Below are positions 34,440 through 43,849 of a stretch of DNA of 64,000 bases, piece after piece; the first letter of the stretch is position 1; every line of letters starts with the position of its first letter. The stretch lies in assembly GCA_035308525.1 (NCBI GenBank), contig DATGGM010000039.1, forward strand, positions 1-64,000, given 5' to 3'. A model generated the notes under the pieces. It was not told the origin of the DNA. It did no database searches and saw nothing but the letters and a program-made list of their open reading frames with translations. A program made the position numbers and the translations under genes. Source of the stretch: Bog-159 sp035308525. GTDB lineage: Bacteria; Acidobacteriota; Terriglobia; Bryobacterales; Bryobacteraceae.

Positions 34440-37082
34440 ATGCCAGAGAACATAGCGCCCCCCAGTGAAGAACGGATTGCCTACCTGGAAGGACTGGTCG
34501 GCCAGGCCCGCACGGCGGCCGCCGTGTTCACTCAATACTCGCAAGAGGACGTCGATCGCATCGTCAAACCCATGGTGCTGGCCGGGCTCGAACAGGCCCA
34601 GCACCTGGCCCGCCTGGCGGTCGAGGAAACCCGGCTAGGGGTCATGGAAGACAAGGCCATGAAGAACATGGTGGCCACCGAGTTCGTCTACAACTACGTA
34701 AAGGACAAGCGTACCGTCGGCGTTATTCGCGAGTTCTCGGAGAGCGGCCTGGTGGAAGTGGCCGAGCCGATCGGCGTCATCTTCTCGCTTACGCCGATTA
34801 CGAACCCCACCTCCACGGTCCTGTTCAAATGCATCATGGCGATCAAGACGCGCAACGCGATGGTTTTCAGCCCCCATCCGAACGCCTGGCGGTGCTGCGC
34901 CGAGGCCATGCGCATCATGTATGAAGCGGCGGTGAAGCACGGCGCGCCGGAAGGCGTCTTCACGTGCGTGGCATCGCCTACTCTTTCCGACAACGCTTAC
35001 CTGATGCGGCATAAAGACGTCCGCCTGGTGGATGCTACCGGTGGCCGTGGCGCGTCCAGGGCGGCCTATAGTTCCGGCAAGCCGGCGCTTGGTGTCGGGT
35101 CGGGCAATACGCCCGTCTATCTGGAGAAGACGGCGGATCTCGACATGGCCGTGGTGGATATCATCACCTCTAAAACTTTCGACAACGGCACCATCTGCGC
35201 ATCGGAGCAGACCGTGGTCATCGACGACGAGATCTACGACCGCGCGCTGAGGAAGTTCGCCGAGTTGGGCGTGCATATCTGCAGCGAGTCCGAGACGGAA
35301 ATTCTCGGGCACACCGTCATCGATCCCGTAAAGGGACAAATGCAGCCCATGGCAATCGGGCAGAAGGCCACCGATATCGCCCGCATGATCGGCTTGAAGG
35401 TCAAGCCGCACACCAAGCTCCTGATTGCGCCGATAAAAGGCGTGGGCCGCGACTATCCCCTGTCGGTGGAGAAGCTGTTCCCGGTGCTGGCGGTGTGCCG
35501 GGCGCACTCCGTGGATGAGGCGCTCAAGCTGTGTATGGACGTGAATCATCTCGGCGGCCTGGGACATACGGCGGTCATTTTCTCGCGCGACGACGAGATC
35601 ATCCGGCAGTTCAGCGAGATCATGAACGCGGGACGCGTCATCGTGAATTCGCCGGGGTCCATCGGGGCGCTCGGCGCCGTCTACAACGACCTGGTACCTA
35701 CCTTTTCATTCGGCTGCGGGACCGGCGGCGGCAACAGCACGATGGATAACGTGAATGTGTTTCATTACCTGAACATCAAACGGGTAGCCCAAAGGAGACA
35801 GGCGCATATGTGGTTCCGCGTTCCCAACCAAATCTATTTCGACATGAAAGCCGTCGAGAACCTGCGCGAATTTCCGTCGCGCTCCACCCTGATCGTGACC
35901 AACGCGGCTCTGGAGCAAATCGGCCATGTGGACATTGTCAGGCGCGCGCTTCCGCCCGATACCCTGGTCCGGATCCTGCGGATTCCCGATGCGGAACCCG
36001 AAGTCCAGGTCGTCATGCACGGTGTAGAGGCGCTCAATTCCTACGCTGTCGACCAAATCGTCGCGCTGGGCGGCGGGTCTGTGATCGACGCGGCCAAGCT
36101 CATGAAGCTCAAGTATGAGTTCCCGGAGGCCGACTTAGACGAGTTGGCCGCGCCGTTCCTGGATATACGCAAGCGCGTGGTTCAATTCCCCACCAAAAAG
36201 ACGAATCAGGCGCGGCTGATCGCCATCTCCACTACCAGCGGCACCGGGAGCGAGGTCACTCCGTTCGCCGTCCTCACAGACAAAGCGCGCGGGCGCAAAG
36301 TCACGCTCGCCGACTACTCCCTTAGTCCGGATGTGGCCATCGTCGATCCGCAGTTCGTCATGTCCATGCCCAAAGGCCTGACCGCGGACACCGGCATCGA
36401 CTGTCTGACCCATGCGCTGGAGGCCGGCGTTTCGGTTTACGCTTCACCTTATACCGATTCCCACGCCATGCAAGCCGTTCGCATGGTGTTCAAGTACCTG
36501 CCCATCGCTTATGAGAATCCCCGCGATGAACAGGCGCGCAGCATGGTGCACAATGCCGCCTGCATTGCCGCCCTGGCTTTCTCGAACGCCTCCGTGGGCG
36601 TCAATCACGCCTTGGCGCACGCCTTTGGCGCGCGGTTCGGCGTAGCGCACGGGCGCGCCAACGCACTCATGCTGCCGCATGTGATCGCGTATAACGCAGC
36701 GGTGCCCACAAAGTTCCGCCCGTCACCGAACCAGCGGGCGTATGTCGCGCACAAGAAATACGCCATGATGGCGGACCTGCTGGGTCTGGACGGGCACACC
36801 ATCGAGGAAAAGGTGCGGAACCTCATCACCGCCACCGAACGGTTACTCGATCAATTGCAGGTGCCGCGTTCCATCGCCGATCTGGGAATCTCGAAAGAAG
36901 AATTCGAGCGGGCGCTCCCTGATTTGGCCAGAATTGCCTTCGACGATCCTTCCTGGCTGACGAACCCTCGCATGCCTCTGATCAGTGAATTGGTTGAGCT
37001 GTTTTGGAAGGCCTATTACGGGCGAAGCCCGGCGAAGGTTGTCAGTGCGCCGGTGCAACCGGAAGTCGAGGTGCTCGTATGA
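34440..37082 (+). CDS. adhE: Bifunctional aldehyde/alcohol dehydrogenase AdhE
   Basis: The 880-residue protein joins a CoA-acylating aldehyde dehydrogenase (about 1-450, catalytic Cys253 in DNGTICASEQ) to an iron-dependent alcohol dehydrogenase (from about 455; NAD loop ALGGGSVIDAAKLMKL, metal ligands in NHALAHAFGARFGVAHGRAN). It reduces acetyl-CoA to ethanol with two NADH, or runs in reverse. Length is normal (E. coli 891). The ribosome site AAGGAGGAAAACA is strong. The stop overlaps the start of a STAS-domain gene (ATGA), which is unusual. Confidence 0.96.
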   Translation: MPENIAPPSEERIAYLEGLVGQARTAAAVFTQYSQEDVDRIVKPMVLAGLEQAQHLARLAVEETRLGVMEDKAMKNMVATEFVYNYVKDKRTVGVIREFSESGLVEVAEPIGVIFSLTPITNPTSTVLFKCIMAIKTRNAMVFSPHPNAWRCCAEAMRIMYEAAVKHGAPEGVFTCVASPTLSDNAYLMRHKDVRLVDATGGRGASRAAYSSGKPALGVGSGNTPVYLEKTADLDMAVVDIITSKTFDNGTICASEQTVVIDDEIYDRALRKFAELGVHICSESETEILGHTVIDPVKGQMQPMAIGQKATDIARMIGLKVKPHTKLLIAPIKGVGRDYPLSVEKLFPVLAVCRAHSVDEALKLCMDVNHLGGLGHTAVIFSRDDEIIRQFSEIMNAGRVIVNSPGSIGALGAVYNDLVPTFSFGCGTGGGNSTMDNVNVFHYLNIKRVAQRRQAHMWFRVPNQIYFDMKAVENLREFPSRSTLIVTNAALEQIGHVDIVRRALPPDTLVRILRIPDAEPEVQVVMHGVEALNSYAVDQIVALGGGSVIDAAKLMKLKYEFPEADLDELAAPFLDIRKRVVQFPTKKTNQARLIAISTTSGTGSEVTPFAVLTDKARGRKVTLADYSLSPDVAIVDPQFVMSMPKGLTADTGIDCLTHALEAGVSVYASPYTDSHAMQAVRMVFKYLPIAYENPRDEQARSMVHNAACIAALAFSNASVGVNHALAHAFGARFGVAHGRANALMLPHVIAYNAAVPTKFRPSPNQRAYVAHKKYAMMADLLGLDGHTIEEKVRNLITATERLLDQLQVPRSIADLGISKEEFERALPDLARIAFDDPSWLTNPRMPLISELVELFWKAYYGRSPAKVVSAPVQPEVEVLV

Positions 37083-37315
37083 CAACGAACGAGACCATCC
37101 AGGAAACTTTTGGGAAACTCGACAGCGCCCGAGGCCAACTAGCCGTGGATTTCTCGGCGGTCCAGCGGATCGATCCAAGAGAAATCGCGGCCCTGGAAAA
37201 GCTGGCTTCGGCAGCCGACGGGAAAGCCGTTAAAATCGCCTTGCGCGGCGTCAACATCGCCGTTTACAGGGTGCTCAAGCTGGTGAAGTTGGCTCCCCGA
37301 TTCGTCTTCGAATAG
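37079..37315 (+). CDS. STAS-domain protein coupled to adhE
   Basis: The 78-residue protein has the STAS pattern: a beta strand QLAVDFSAVQRIDPREIAAL, then ADGKAVKIALRGVNIAVYRV and LKLVKLAPRFVFE. STAS proteins are anti-sigma antagonists or, as MlaB, partners of ABC transporters. The usual phosphorylatable Ser/Thr in the DxSxxxxIDSSG loop reads RIDPREI, so phosphorylation is unlikely. The overlap with adhE implies coupled expression. It could modulate AdhE assembly, or act elsewhere; nothing in the sequence decides. Confidence 0.72.
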   Translation: MTTNETIQETFGKLDSARGQLAVDFSAVQRIDPREIAALEKLASAADGKAVKIALRGVNIAVYRVLKLVKLAPRFVFE

Positions 37316-37397
37316 GACAGCCTCCCGACGCCGCGAACGCCAGCGGATGCTCGCGCGCCAGGTAATTCACATCGTCGGACATGAGGTGTACAACCAT

Positions 37398-39605
37398 TTA
37401 CCGGAAGCGGTACGTGTACGACGCGCTGACATACGATGGCAGCCGCACGCCCACTACCTGATCGAACGGCGCGGCTTCGCCGGCCGCTGCCAGCACCTCC
37501 ATGGTCTGACCGGTATAGCCGCGGGCCCACATACAGTTGATGCCGGCCGTCATCGTGCCGTTGTGGAATGCGCGCACCAGCGCGCCGCGGAGCTCCCGCA
37601 GGGGGACGCTCACGAAACTGCCGCCCAGCGGCTTGCGCCCCACCTGTTCGTACTCGGCGCGCGCCTGCAAATGAAAAGGCAAACGATCCAGCGTGCCCAG
37701 GATATCGAAGATGGTGCGAGGCGCTTCCGGCACGGGTAGTCCGCCGGCCAGATCGCGCGCATCGGCCTTCGACACCGAAGCTTGCAGCAGCGCCCCGCGG
37801 AAATAGCGGCGGGCGGCGGCCGTCAGATACCGGTTGCGGCTGGGTCCCTGATAGTATTGCAGGCCGGTATCGGGATCTAGTTTAGCCAGCGATTGCTCCT
37901 GCGTCACGCGCCCCAAGGTAAGGCGGAGGTCCGTGCCAAGGACCGTCTTGGCGGTTACCAGTTGCCATGCATGCGCCCGGCTGACGGGCGTGCCCGGCGT
38001 GGAGCCTACTCCAATGCGCGGGTCGTTCGTGAAGAAGGTTTGGCCGAAGCTTACCGACAGGCTGGGCAGCAGGATCTTGTGGGGCGGCAGCAGGGTGAGC
38101 GTGGCCTTGGGGGAATCGACCCCGGTCCTTTTGCTGAATGAGTCCGCCGGATTGAGCAGATCCGTGTTATCCACGGCGACCTCGTCTCGCCGCCACCCGG
38201 CGTAATAGTGGAGCCACGGCGCGGGGCTGCCATTGATGGCCACATAGGGGGAGATGATGCCGATGGTCACGTTGTTGGCCGTGACCTTCTCGAACGGGCC
38301 ATAGACGGCTGGATCGTTCGAAAGATAATGGTCCAGATCGTCGCGGCGCGGGGCGTCGCGCGAGTAATCCGTGCCGGCCATCAACGTCAGCGATTCCGTC
38401 AACCGGCGAACGTAGCCGGCCTCGCCGCCCGCCACTGTGCGAAACTCGCTCTGGCGGATGAGGCCGTCGCCAAAGTTGGAATCGAGGGCCAGGTTGTAGG
38501 TGCGGAAAAAGCCGGAAAGCTGCAATTCGTTGGCCGGCGCCAAGCGCCAGAGGTCGTTGAACGCGATCTCGCCGGTGTGCGACTGATCGCCTTGGCGGGG
38601 ATCGATGGTATCGCCGAGATTCGGCAGGCCGATGGGGATCAGCCCAGGGATCATCGACTGGCCGTAGTAGCCCGCGCCAAACAACGTCAACTTGTGCGCG
38701 CCGAGGTCGAACACCCTGTACCCGTTCAGCTTGTATTGCCGGCGGTGTTCCAGCCGGTCCAAAAATCCGTTGCCATAGGATGCCTCGATGGCGACCCACG
38801 CGCGTGTACCCGGATCGGCGGGGCTCCAGCCGGCAGAAAGATCGATGTCGCGATAGTCGCCGGCGAGCGCGACGAACGGCTCCAGCCGATCGTGGAAGCT
38901 ATACGCGGCGGCCAAGTCGACCGCGTGATTCCCCTCGCGGACATTGAATGCTCCGCCATCCGTCTGCACGGCCTCGATGATGGCGGGGACCAGCATGTTG
39001 GGGTCGGAGTAGCCGTTGCCGTGGGCGTTGGCGGACAGGTTGTTCGGGACCAGGTAATCGCCTAGCGCGAAGTATTGTGCGATGGGCTCGCCATGGTCGC
39101 CCGCCACGCCGGGAGCGAAGTACTGCGGCGCTTTGATGCCGCCCGAAGCGGTCTCCACGGGAACGCCGGGGATCGAAAAGGGCACGCCGGGCCGGCCAGG
39201 ATTGGCGTCCAGGGTTTCGTCGCGAATGACGATGCGCTGCGCCGGGTCGGGGAAGAGCACGCCGGCCTCCACCAGGTCAGCCGTCACCTCGATGGCCTGC
39301 GATTGCGGGGCCAGCGTCAGCTGCAGGTCGAGCCGGCGATCGCCGCCGACCGTTACGGCCTGGCACAGGTCTTGAAATCCAGCCTTCCGGATAGCGAGGA
39401 TGTAGCTCCGTGCCTGGACATCCGGGAAAGAGAAGGCGCCGTCGGCATCGGTGACGGTTTCGCGTTCGGCCAACCCCACGGCAGCGCCGGCCACCGCATG
39501 GCCCTGCGGATCGGTCAAATGACCGGAAACCGTAGCCGCGGCGGCAGTGGTCACCAGCAGCAAGCCGGGTAGCGCTACTCGGAGTGCTACGAAAATAACA
39601 TTCAT
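37398..39605 (-). CDS. TonB-dependent-type outer membrane receptor next to nikR
   Basis: The 735-residue protein has a signal peptide, a carboxypeptidase-regulatory-like beta domain (about 25-105: SGHLTDPQGHAVAGAAVGLA), a plug-like region and a long beta barrel ending VSASYTYRFR. Oar-like receptors of this layout are frequent in Acidobacteriota. It is divergent from nikR-nikMNQ-nikO by 107 bases, so the cargo is plausibly a nickel or cobalt complex; that is inference from position. The start MNVIFVAL is chosen; a longer frame would add ten codons. Confidence 0.82.
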   Translation of the reverse strand: MNVIFVALRVALPGLLLVTTAAAATVSGHLTDPQGHAVAGAAVGLAERETVTDADGAFSFPDVQARSYILAIRKAGFQDLCQAVTVGGDRRLDLQLTLAPQSQAIEVTADLVEAGVLFPDPAQRIVIRDETLDANPGRPGVPFSIPGVPVETASGGIKAPQYFAPGVAGDHGEPIAQYFALGDYLVPNNLSANAHGNGYSDPNMLVPAIIEAVQTDGGAFNVREGNHAVDLAAAYSFHDRLEPFVALAGDYRDIDLSAGWSPADPGTRAWVAIEASYGNGFLDRLEHRRQYKLNGYRVFDLGAHKLTLFGAGYYGQSMIPGLIPIGLPNLGDTIDPRQGDQSHTGEIAFNDLWRLAPANELQLSGFFRTYNLALDSNFGDGLIRQSEFRTVAGGEAGYVRRLTESLTLMAGTDYSRDAPRRDDLDHYLSNDPAVYGPFEKVTANNVTIGIISPYVAINGSPAPWLHYYAGWRRDEVAVDNTDLLNPADSFSKRTGVDSPKATLTLLPPHKILLPSLSVSFGQTFFTNDPRIGVGSTPGTPVSRAHAWQLVTAKTVLGTDLRLTLGRVTQEQSLAKLDPDTGLQYYQGPSRNRYLTAAARRYFRGALLQASVSKADARDLAGGLPVPEAPRTIFDILGTLDRLPFHLQARAEYEQVGRKPLGGSFVSVPLRELRGALVRAFHNGTMTAGINCMWARGYTGQTMEVLAAAGEAAPFDQVVGVRLPSYVSASYTYRFR

Positions 39606-39712
39606 GATACTATCGAGATTCCGGCGGCGTGGCAATAATCATCAATTCGTGATACGAGGTGGGCGGGCAATCCGGATGGGCTTCCCGGCACGTATTGAAT
39701 GGAGGCAACCAA
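39606..39712. promoter_or_regulatory. Divergent regulatory region of the nickel locus
   Basis: The gap separates the receptor gene and nikR. It has TGATAC at 39605-39610 and again at 39650-39655, the second inside a palindrome TCGT-GAT-ACGA (39647-39657). Known NikR sites are inverted repeats such as GTATGA-N16-TCATAC or GTGTTAC variants. No clean match is seen, so these repeats are only candidates. Confidence 0.4.
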
Positions 39713-40132
39713 ATGACTGAGCTGTCCCGAATTGGAGTGGCCATACCGGAAGATCTGCTGGCAAAGTTCGACCATCTTATCGCCCAGCGCGGATACACCA
39801 ACCGCTCGGAAGCGTTTCGGGACCTGATCCGCAACGAACTGGTGCAGGAAACCTGGAAATCGTCGGATTCCGAAGTGTTCGGCACCGTGACGTTGGTCTA
39901 TGACCACCATGCGCGGCTGCTTCCGGAGCGGCTCACCGAGCTGCAGCACCACTATCACGCGGCGGTTCTGTCCGCGTTGCACGTCCATCTGGATCACGAC
40001 AATTGCCTGGAGGTGGTGCTGGTGCGCGGCAAAGCGGGGCTGGTACAGAAGCTCTCAAACGCCCTGATCGCCATCAAGGGCGTGAAGCACGGCCGCTTCA
40101 CGGTCACCACTTCCGGCCAAGACTTGCCCTGA
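39713..40132 (+). CDS. nikR: NikR, nickel-responsive regulator
   Basis: The 139-residue protein has an N-terminal ribbon-helix-helix DNA-binding domain (LSRIGVAIPEDLLAKFDHLI, TNRSEAFRDLIRNEL) and a C-terminal ACT-like nickel domain with HHYHAAVLSALHVHLDHDNC, which holds the His and Cys ligands of the square-planar site. It represses or tunes nickel uptake when nickel is sufficient. GGAGG precedes the ATG. It is the first gene of the uptake operon, 7 bases before nikMNQ. Confidence 0.95.
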   Translation: MTELSRIGVAIPEDLLAKFDHLIAQRGYTNRSEAFRDLIRNELVQETWKSSDSEVFGTVTLVYDHHARLLPERLTELQHHYHAAVLSALHVHLDHDNCLEVVLVRGKAGLVQKLSNALIAIKGVKHGRFTVTTSGQDLP

Positions 40133-40139
40133 GGAAGCC

Positions 40140-42029
40140 ATGCATATTCCGGACGGCTATCTCAGTCCATCGACGTGCGCGGGTCTGGCGGCCGCAGCGG
40201 CGCCGTTCTGGTATGTGGCCCTGCGGCGCGTGAAGGCCGCCTTGCACTCGCGGCTGTTGCCGCTGTTGTCCGTATTCGCCGCATTCTCGTTCGTCATCAT
40301 GATGTTCAACCTGCCGCTGCCAGGCGGCACTAGCGGACACGCGGTGGGTATGGGGATTGCGGCGATTGTGCTGGGCCCTTGGGCTTCGATTCTGGCGATC
40401 TCCATCGCCCTGACCATCCAGGCGGTGTTCTTCGGCGACGGCGGCATCACCGCCATCGGCGCGAACTGCTTCAATATGGCTATCGCCGGATCGCTGGTGG
40501 GCTATGCCACGTACCGGCTGGTGGCGTGGCGCGCGCCGCTCCGATCAGGGCGCCGTGTCGTGGCCGCCGGACTCGGTGGGTACGCCGCGATTAACGTGGC
40601 AGCACTGTTGGCGGCCATCGAGTTCGGAATCCAACCGCTCCTTTTTCGGGATGCTTCCGGAATGCCGCTCTACGCTCCGTATCCGCTGCGCATCGCGGTT
40701 CCGGCCATGATGATCGGGCACCTGACTTTTGCCGGCCTGGCGGAGCTGGTGATCTCATCCGGCATGGTGGCCTACTTGCAGCGCATCGATCCGGAGTTGT
40801 TGCGGGCCACCAGCGGGACTGACCTCCCGGTGGGTCCGGTCTCCGCGCCCGCCGGTTCGCGCACCCCGCGCAAGCTGTGGCTGGCGGTGGCCACCCTGCT
40901 GATTCTGACGCCGCTGGGCATCCTGGCGGTGGGCAGCGCCTGGGGAGAATGGAGCGCGCGCGACTTCGCAGATCCGCAGGCGCGCCGCGAGATGGCCGCC
41001 GCATCCGGCAATCAAGCTCCGCCGCGGGCCGTCCCGCGCGGCCTGGAGCGTCTCTCGTCGATCTGGACCGCGCCGCTTGCCCGCTATGCGCCCGCGTTCG
41101 TCCGCAGCCAGACGTTTGGCTACGTGCTCTCCGCCGTGGTGGGAGTCGGCCTGATCATTGCGCTGGCGATGCCGTTGCAGTGGCTGCTGGCAAGGCTGCC
41201 CGCGGCGCGCCGCCGCCGAAAGAGCTTTGTAGAAAAGACTGCCCGCGGATTGCTGGAGGCCACGGGGCACGCGCTCTTTGCCGAAGACATGGCCGCCGCG
41301 GACGGATTTCTGCAGCGCCTGGACCCGCGCGTTAAGCTAGTGGGCATCGGCGCGTTGATCGGCGCGGCCGTGGCCGTGCATCGACTGTGGGTCCTGGCGG
41401 CCATCCTGGCGCTCAGTTCGTTGCTGGCGCTGGCCTCCCATATCCCGCTCGGCCTGTTGGCGAAGCGCGTCTGGCTTACCGTGCTGGCGTTTACGGGCCT
41501 GGTGGCGCTGCCGGCCATCTTCCTGACGCCTGGAACGATCATCTATCGGCTTCCGCTGCTCGCGTGGCCGCTGACGGAACAGGGATTACGCACCGCCGGT
41601 TTCCTGATCCTGCGCGGTGAAACTGCCGCCAGCCTGGCGGCTCTCCTGGTGCTTTCCACTCTCTGGACGCACCAGCTGCACGCCCTGCGTTACTTCCGCG
41701 TGCCGGTGGTGATCGTGGCGCTGCTCGGCATGACATACAGGTACATGTTCCTGTTCCTCGAAACCGCGCGCGCCATGTTCGAATCGCGCGAGAGCCGCAT
41801 GGTCGGGGTGTTGCAGCCGGCCGACCGCAGGCGACTGGCCGCGGCCAGCGCGGGAGTGCTCCTCGAAAAGACGCTGCAGGTGAGCGGTGAAGTGCATCTG
41901 GCGATGCAGGCGCGCGGGTATCGCGGTGAGATCCGCCTCTTGGACGAAGCGCGCATGCGCGCGAACGACTGGCTGCGGCTGGCTGCGTTCGCCGCCGTTG
42001 CGACGCTGGCGGTCTGGTTGGGGCGATGA
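40140..42029 (+). CDS. Fused NikM-NikN-NikQ energy-coupling factor transporter for Ni/Co
   Basis: The 629-residue protein begins MHIPDGYLSP, the CbiM/NikM metal-site N-terminus with His2. NikM spans about 1-215, a NikN/PDGLE-like segment about 235-355 (KLWLAVATLLILTPLGILAV), and a CbiQ-type T-component from about 375 (DPRVKLVGIGALIGAAVAVH ... MTYRYMFLFLETARAMFESR). These parts are usually two or three genes, so this is a fusion of the substrate-binding and transmembrane components. It overlaps the ATPase gene by ATGA. Confidence 0.92.
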   Translation: MHIPDGYLSPSTCAGLAAAAAPFWYVALRRVKAALHSRLLPLLSVFAAFSFVIMMFNLPLPGGTSGHAVGMGIAAIVLGPWASILAISIALTIQAVFFGDGGITAIGANCFNMAIAGSLVGYATYRLVAWRAPLRSGRRVVAAGLGGYAAINVAALLAAIEFGIQPLLFRDASGMPLYAPYPLRIAVPAMMIGHLTFAGLAELVISSGMVAYLQRIDPELLRATSGTDLPVGPVSAPAGSRTPRKLWLAVATLLILTPLGILAVGSAWGEWSARDFADPQARREMAAASGNQAPPRAVPRGLERLSSIWTAPLARYAPAFVRSQTFGYVLSAVVGVGLIIALAMPLQWLLARLPAARRRRKSFVEKTARGLLEATGHALFAEDMAAADGFLQRLDPRVKLVGIGALIGAAVAVHRLWVLAAILALSSLLALASHIPLGLLAKRVWLTVLAFTGLVALPAIFLTPGTIIYRLPLLAWPLTEQGLRTAGFLILRGETAASLAALLVLSTLWTHQLHALRYFRVPVVIVALLGMTYRYMFLFLETARAMFESRESRMVGVLQPADRRRLAAASAGVLLEKTLQVSGEVHLAMQARGYRGEIRLLDEARMRANDWLRLAAFAAVATLAVWLGR

Positions 42030-42823
42030 GCAAACCGGCCTTCGATGTGCGCAATGTGTCGTTCCGCTACCACCAGGTGGCGGCCTTGAACGGACTGTCC
42101 ATGTATGTGAAGCGCGGCGAGCGTGTGGCGCTGCTGGGCGCTAACGGATCGGGCAAATCCACGCTCCTGCGGCTGCTGGCCGGGCTATGCTTTGCCGACC
42201 AGGGAGAAATCGCCTTCCTGGGGGAGAGCCTGAACCAGCAAAGCCTGCAGGACGAAAAAGCCTTCTTCAGCTTCCGCCAGCGCGTGGGCCTGGTCTTCCA
42301 GAATGCGGATGTGCAGTTGTTCTGCCCCAGCGTATTCGATGAGCTGGCCTTCGGACCGTTGCAACTCCGTTGGCCCGCACAAAAGATCCGGGAACGCGTC
42401 GGCGAAGTGCTGCGCGCGATGGACATCGAACATTTGCGGGATCGCGCGCCGCATCGCCTGTCGGGCGGCGAGAAGAAGCGCGTGGCGCTGGCATCCGTGC
42501 TGGTGCTCGATCCGGAGGTGCTGCTGCTCGACGAACCCAGCGGCGCGCTGGACCCCAGCAGCCAGGCCCGCATCGTGGACTTCCTGGTCTCATGCGGCAA
42601 TGGCGCCAAGACCGTGGTCATCGCCACACACGACCTGGATACCCTGGAAGATATCGCGGACCGCTGCTACGTGTTCGAAAACGGCCGGATAGCCGGAGAA
42701 GGCACGCCGCTGGAGATTCTGCATGATGTGGAGTTGCTGGAGCGGGCCAAGCTGATTCATCCACACGCCCATGTGCACGACGCCAGCGCGGTGCAGCCGC
42801 ACCCGCACTTGCACCGGCACTAG
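42026..42823 (+). CDS. nikO: NikO/CbiO, ATPase of the Ni/Co transporter, His-rich tail
   Basis: The 265-residue ATPase has Walker A GANGSGKS, Q-loop VGLVFQNADVQLFCPSV, signature LSGGEKKRVALASVL, Walker B VLLLDEPSGALDP and switch His in VIATHD, as in CbiO-type ECF ATPases. Its last 20 residues contain eight histidines (HPHAHVHD and QPHPHLHRH), a plausible metal buffer on the cytoplasmic side. It completes the ECF module with the fused NikMNQ. Confidence 0.93.
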   Translation: MSKPAFDVRNVSFRYHQVAALNGLSMYVKRGERVALLGANGSGKSTLLRLLAGLCFADQGEIAFLGESLNQQSLQDEKAFFSFRQRVGLVFQNADVQLFCPSVFDELAFGPLQLRWPAQKIRERVGEVLRAMDIEHLRDRAPHRLSGGEKKRVALASVLVLDPEVLLLDEPSGALDPSSQARIVDFLVSCGNGAKTVVIATHDLDTLEDIADRCYVFENGRIAGEGTPLEILHDVELLERAKLIHPHAHVHDASAVQPHPHLHRH

Positions 42824-42826
42824 CGG

Positions 42827-43849
42827 CTATCTCAGCCAGTCGTCCAGATGCTCCCGCACAAACGCGTCATCGTTCAGGTGCGGGTAGGCGCGATATACGC
42901 GGCCGATCTCTTCCATTTGCCCGGGCGACAGATCTTCGTCAGGATCGAGGCACCAGCGGCCGGCCAACAGGCCTTGCCGGCGCAGGACCTCGTGCAGACC
43001 CGCAATGCAGCCGCGAAACCCGTGGACCGGATCGAAGAAGGCGGCGTTCGAATCGGTGATCTCGGCGGCCAGCGTCAGCCAGGAGGGCGCCAGCGGCCGT
43101 TCCGCGCGCGCCGCGGCGTGGATCTGTTCCAGCAGCCGCACCGCGCGTAGAGTCCATACCGCCCAATGCCCCAGCAGCCCGCCTGCAAAACGCAGCGTGC
43201 GCGTGCCTATATGAAAGGGCGTTGCCAGGTCGGTCACGATGCTGTCGTCGTTGCCGGTGTACAGCGCGATCTCATCCGCACGGCTTGAATCGGCCAGGGC
43301 ACGGACTACGTCGAGGGTCTGATAACGATTGAATGGCGCAATCTTGATGGCCGCCACGTGTGGCAGCTCTACGAACTCGCGCCAGAAATCGTACGGCAGG
43401 ACGCGTCCGCCAACGGCCGGCTGCAAATAGAAGCCGAAGAGCGGGATGACTTCGCCGACAGCGCGGGTGTGCGCTAACAGCTCGGGAATGGACGCGTCGG
43501 CCAGCGCGCCCAAACTGAGCAGACCGACGTCATAGCCGAGACGGACGGCGCACTCCGCCTCGTGAACAGCTTGCGGAGTGCGGCCCACAATGCCCGCGAC
43601 CTTTACAGCTTCCGAGCCGAGCAGCTCTTCGGCGGCCAGTTCCAGAACCGGCTCATAGAGGCCATGTTGCGGATGACGAATCTCGAATTGCGTGGTATGG
43701 ACGCCCACCGCTACGCCGCCCGCGCCCGCGGCCAGATAGTATCGGGTGAGCGCGCGCTGATGCTTCTCGTCCAGCTTTCGCGCGGAGGTCAACGCCAGAG
43801 GGTGCGCGGGTATCACCACGCCATCCCGCAGGCGCGCGCGCCAATTCAT
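42827..43849 (-). CDS. Dihydrodipicolinate synthase family protein
   Basis: The 340-residue protein is a TIM-barrel aldolase relative, with RDGVVIPAHPLALTSARKLD at the start, GAGGVAVGVHTTQFEIR, IPLFGFYLQPAVGG, and a candidate Schiff-base Lys in HVAAIKIAPFNRYQ. It is not a lysine-biosynthesis DapA by sequence; homologues are annotated only at family level. It overlaps the adenosine-specific kinase gene by ATGA. A much longer frame upstream is a frame-shifted read of that kinase. Confidence 0.8.
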   Translation of the reverse strand: MNWRARLRDGVVIPAHPLALTSARKLDEKHQRALTRYYLAAGAGGVAVGVHTTQFEIRHPQHGLYEPVLELAAEELLGSEAVKVAGIVGRTPQAVHEAECAVRLGYDVGLLSLGALADASIPELLAHTRAVGEVIPLFGFYLQPAVGGRVLPYDFWREFVELPHVAAIKIAPFNRYQTLDVVRALADSSRADEIALYTGNDDSIVTDLATPFHIGTRTLRFAGGLLGHWAVWTLRAVRLLEQIHAAARAERPLAPSWLTLAAEITDSNAAFFDPVHGFRGCIAGLHEVLRRQGLLAGRWCLDPDEDLSPGQMEEIGRVYRAYPHLNDDAFVREHLDDWLR

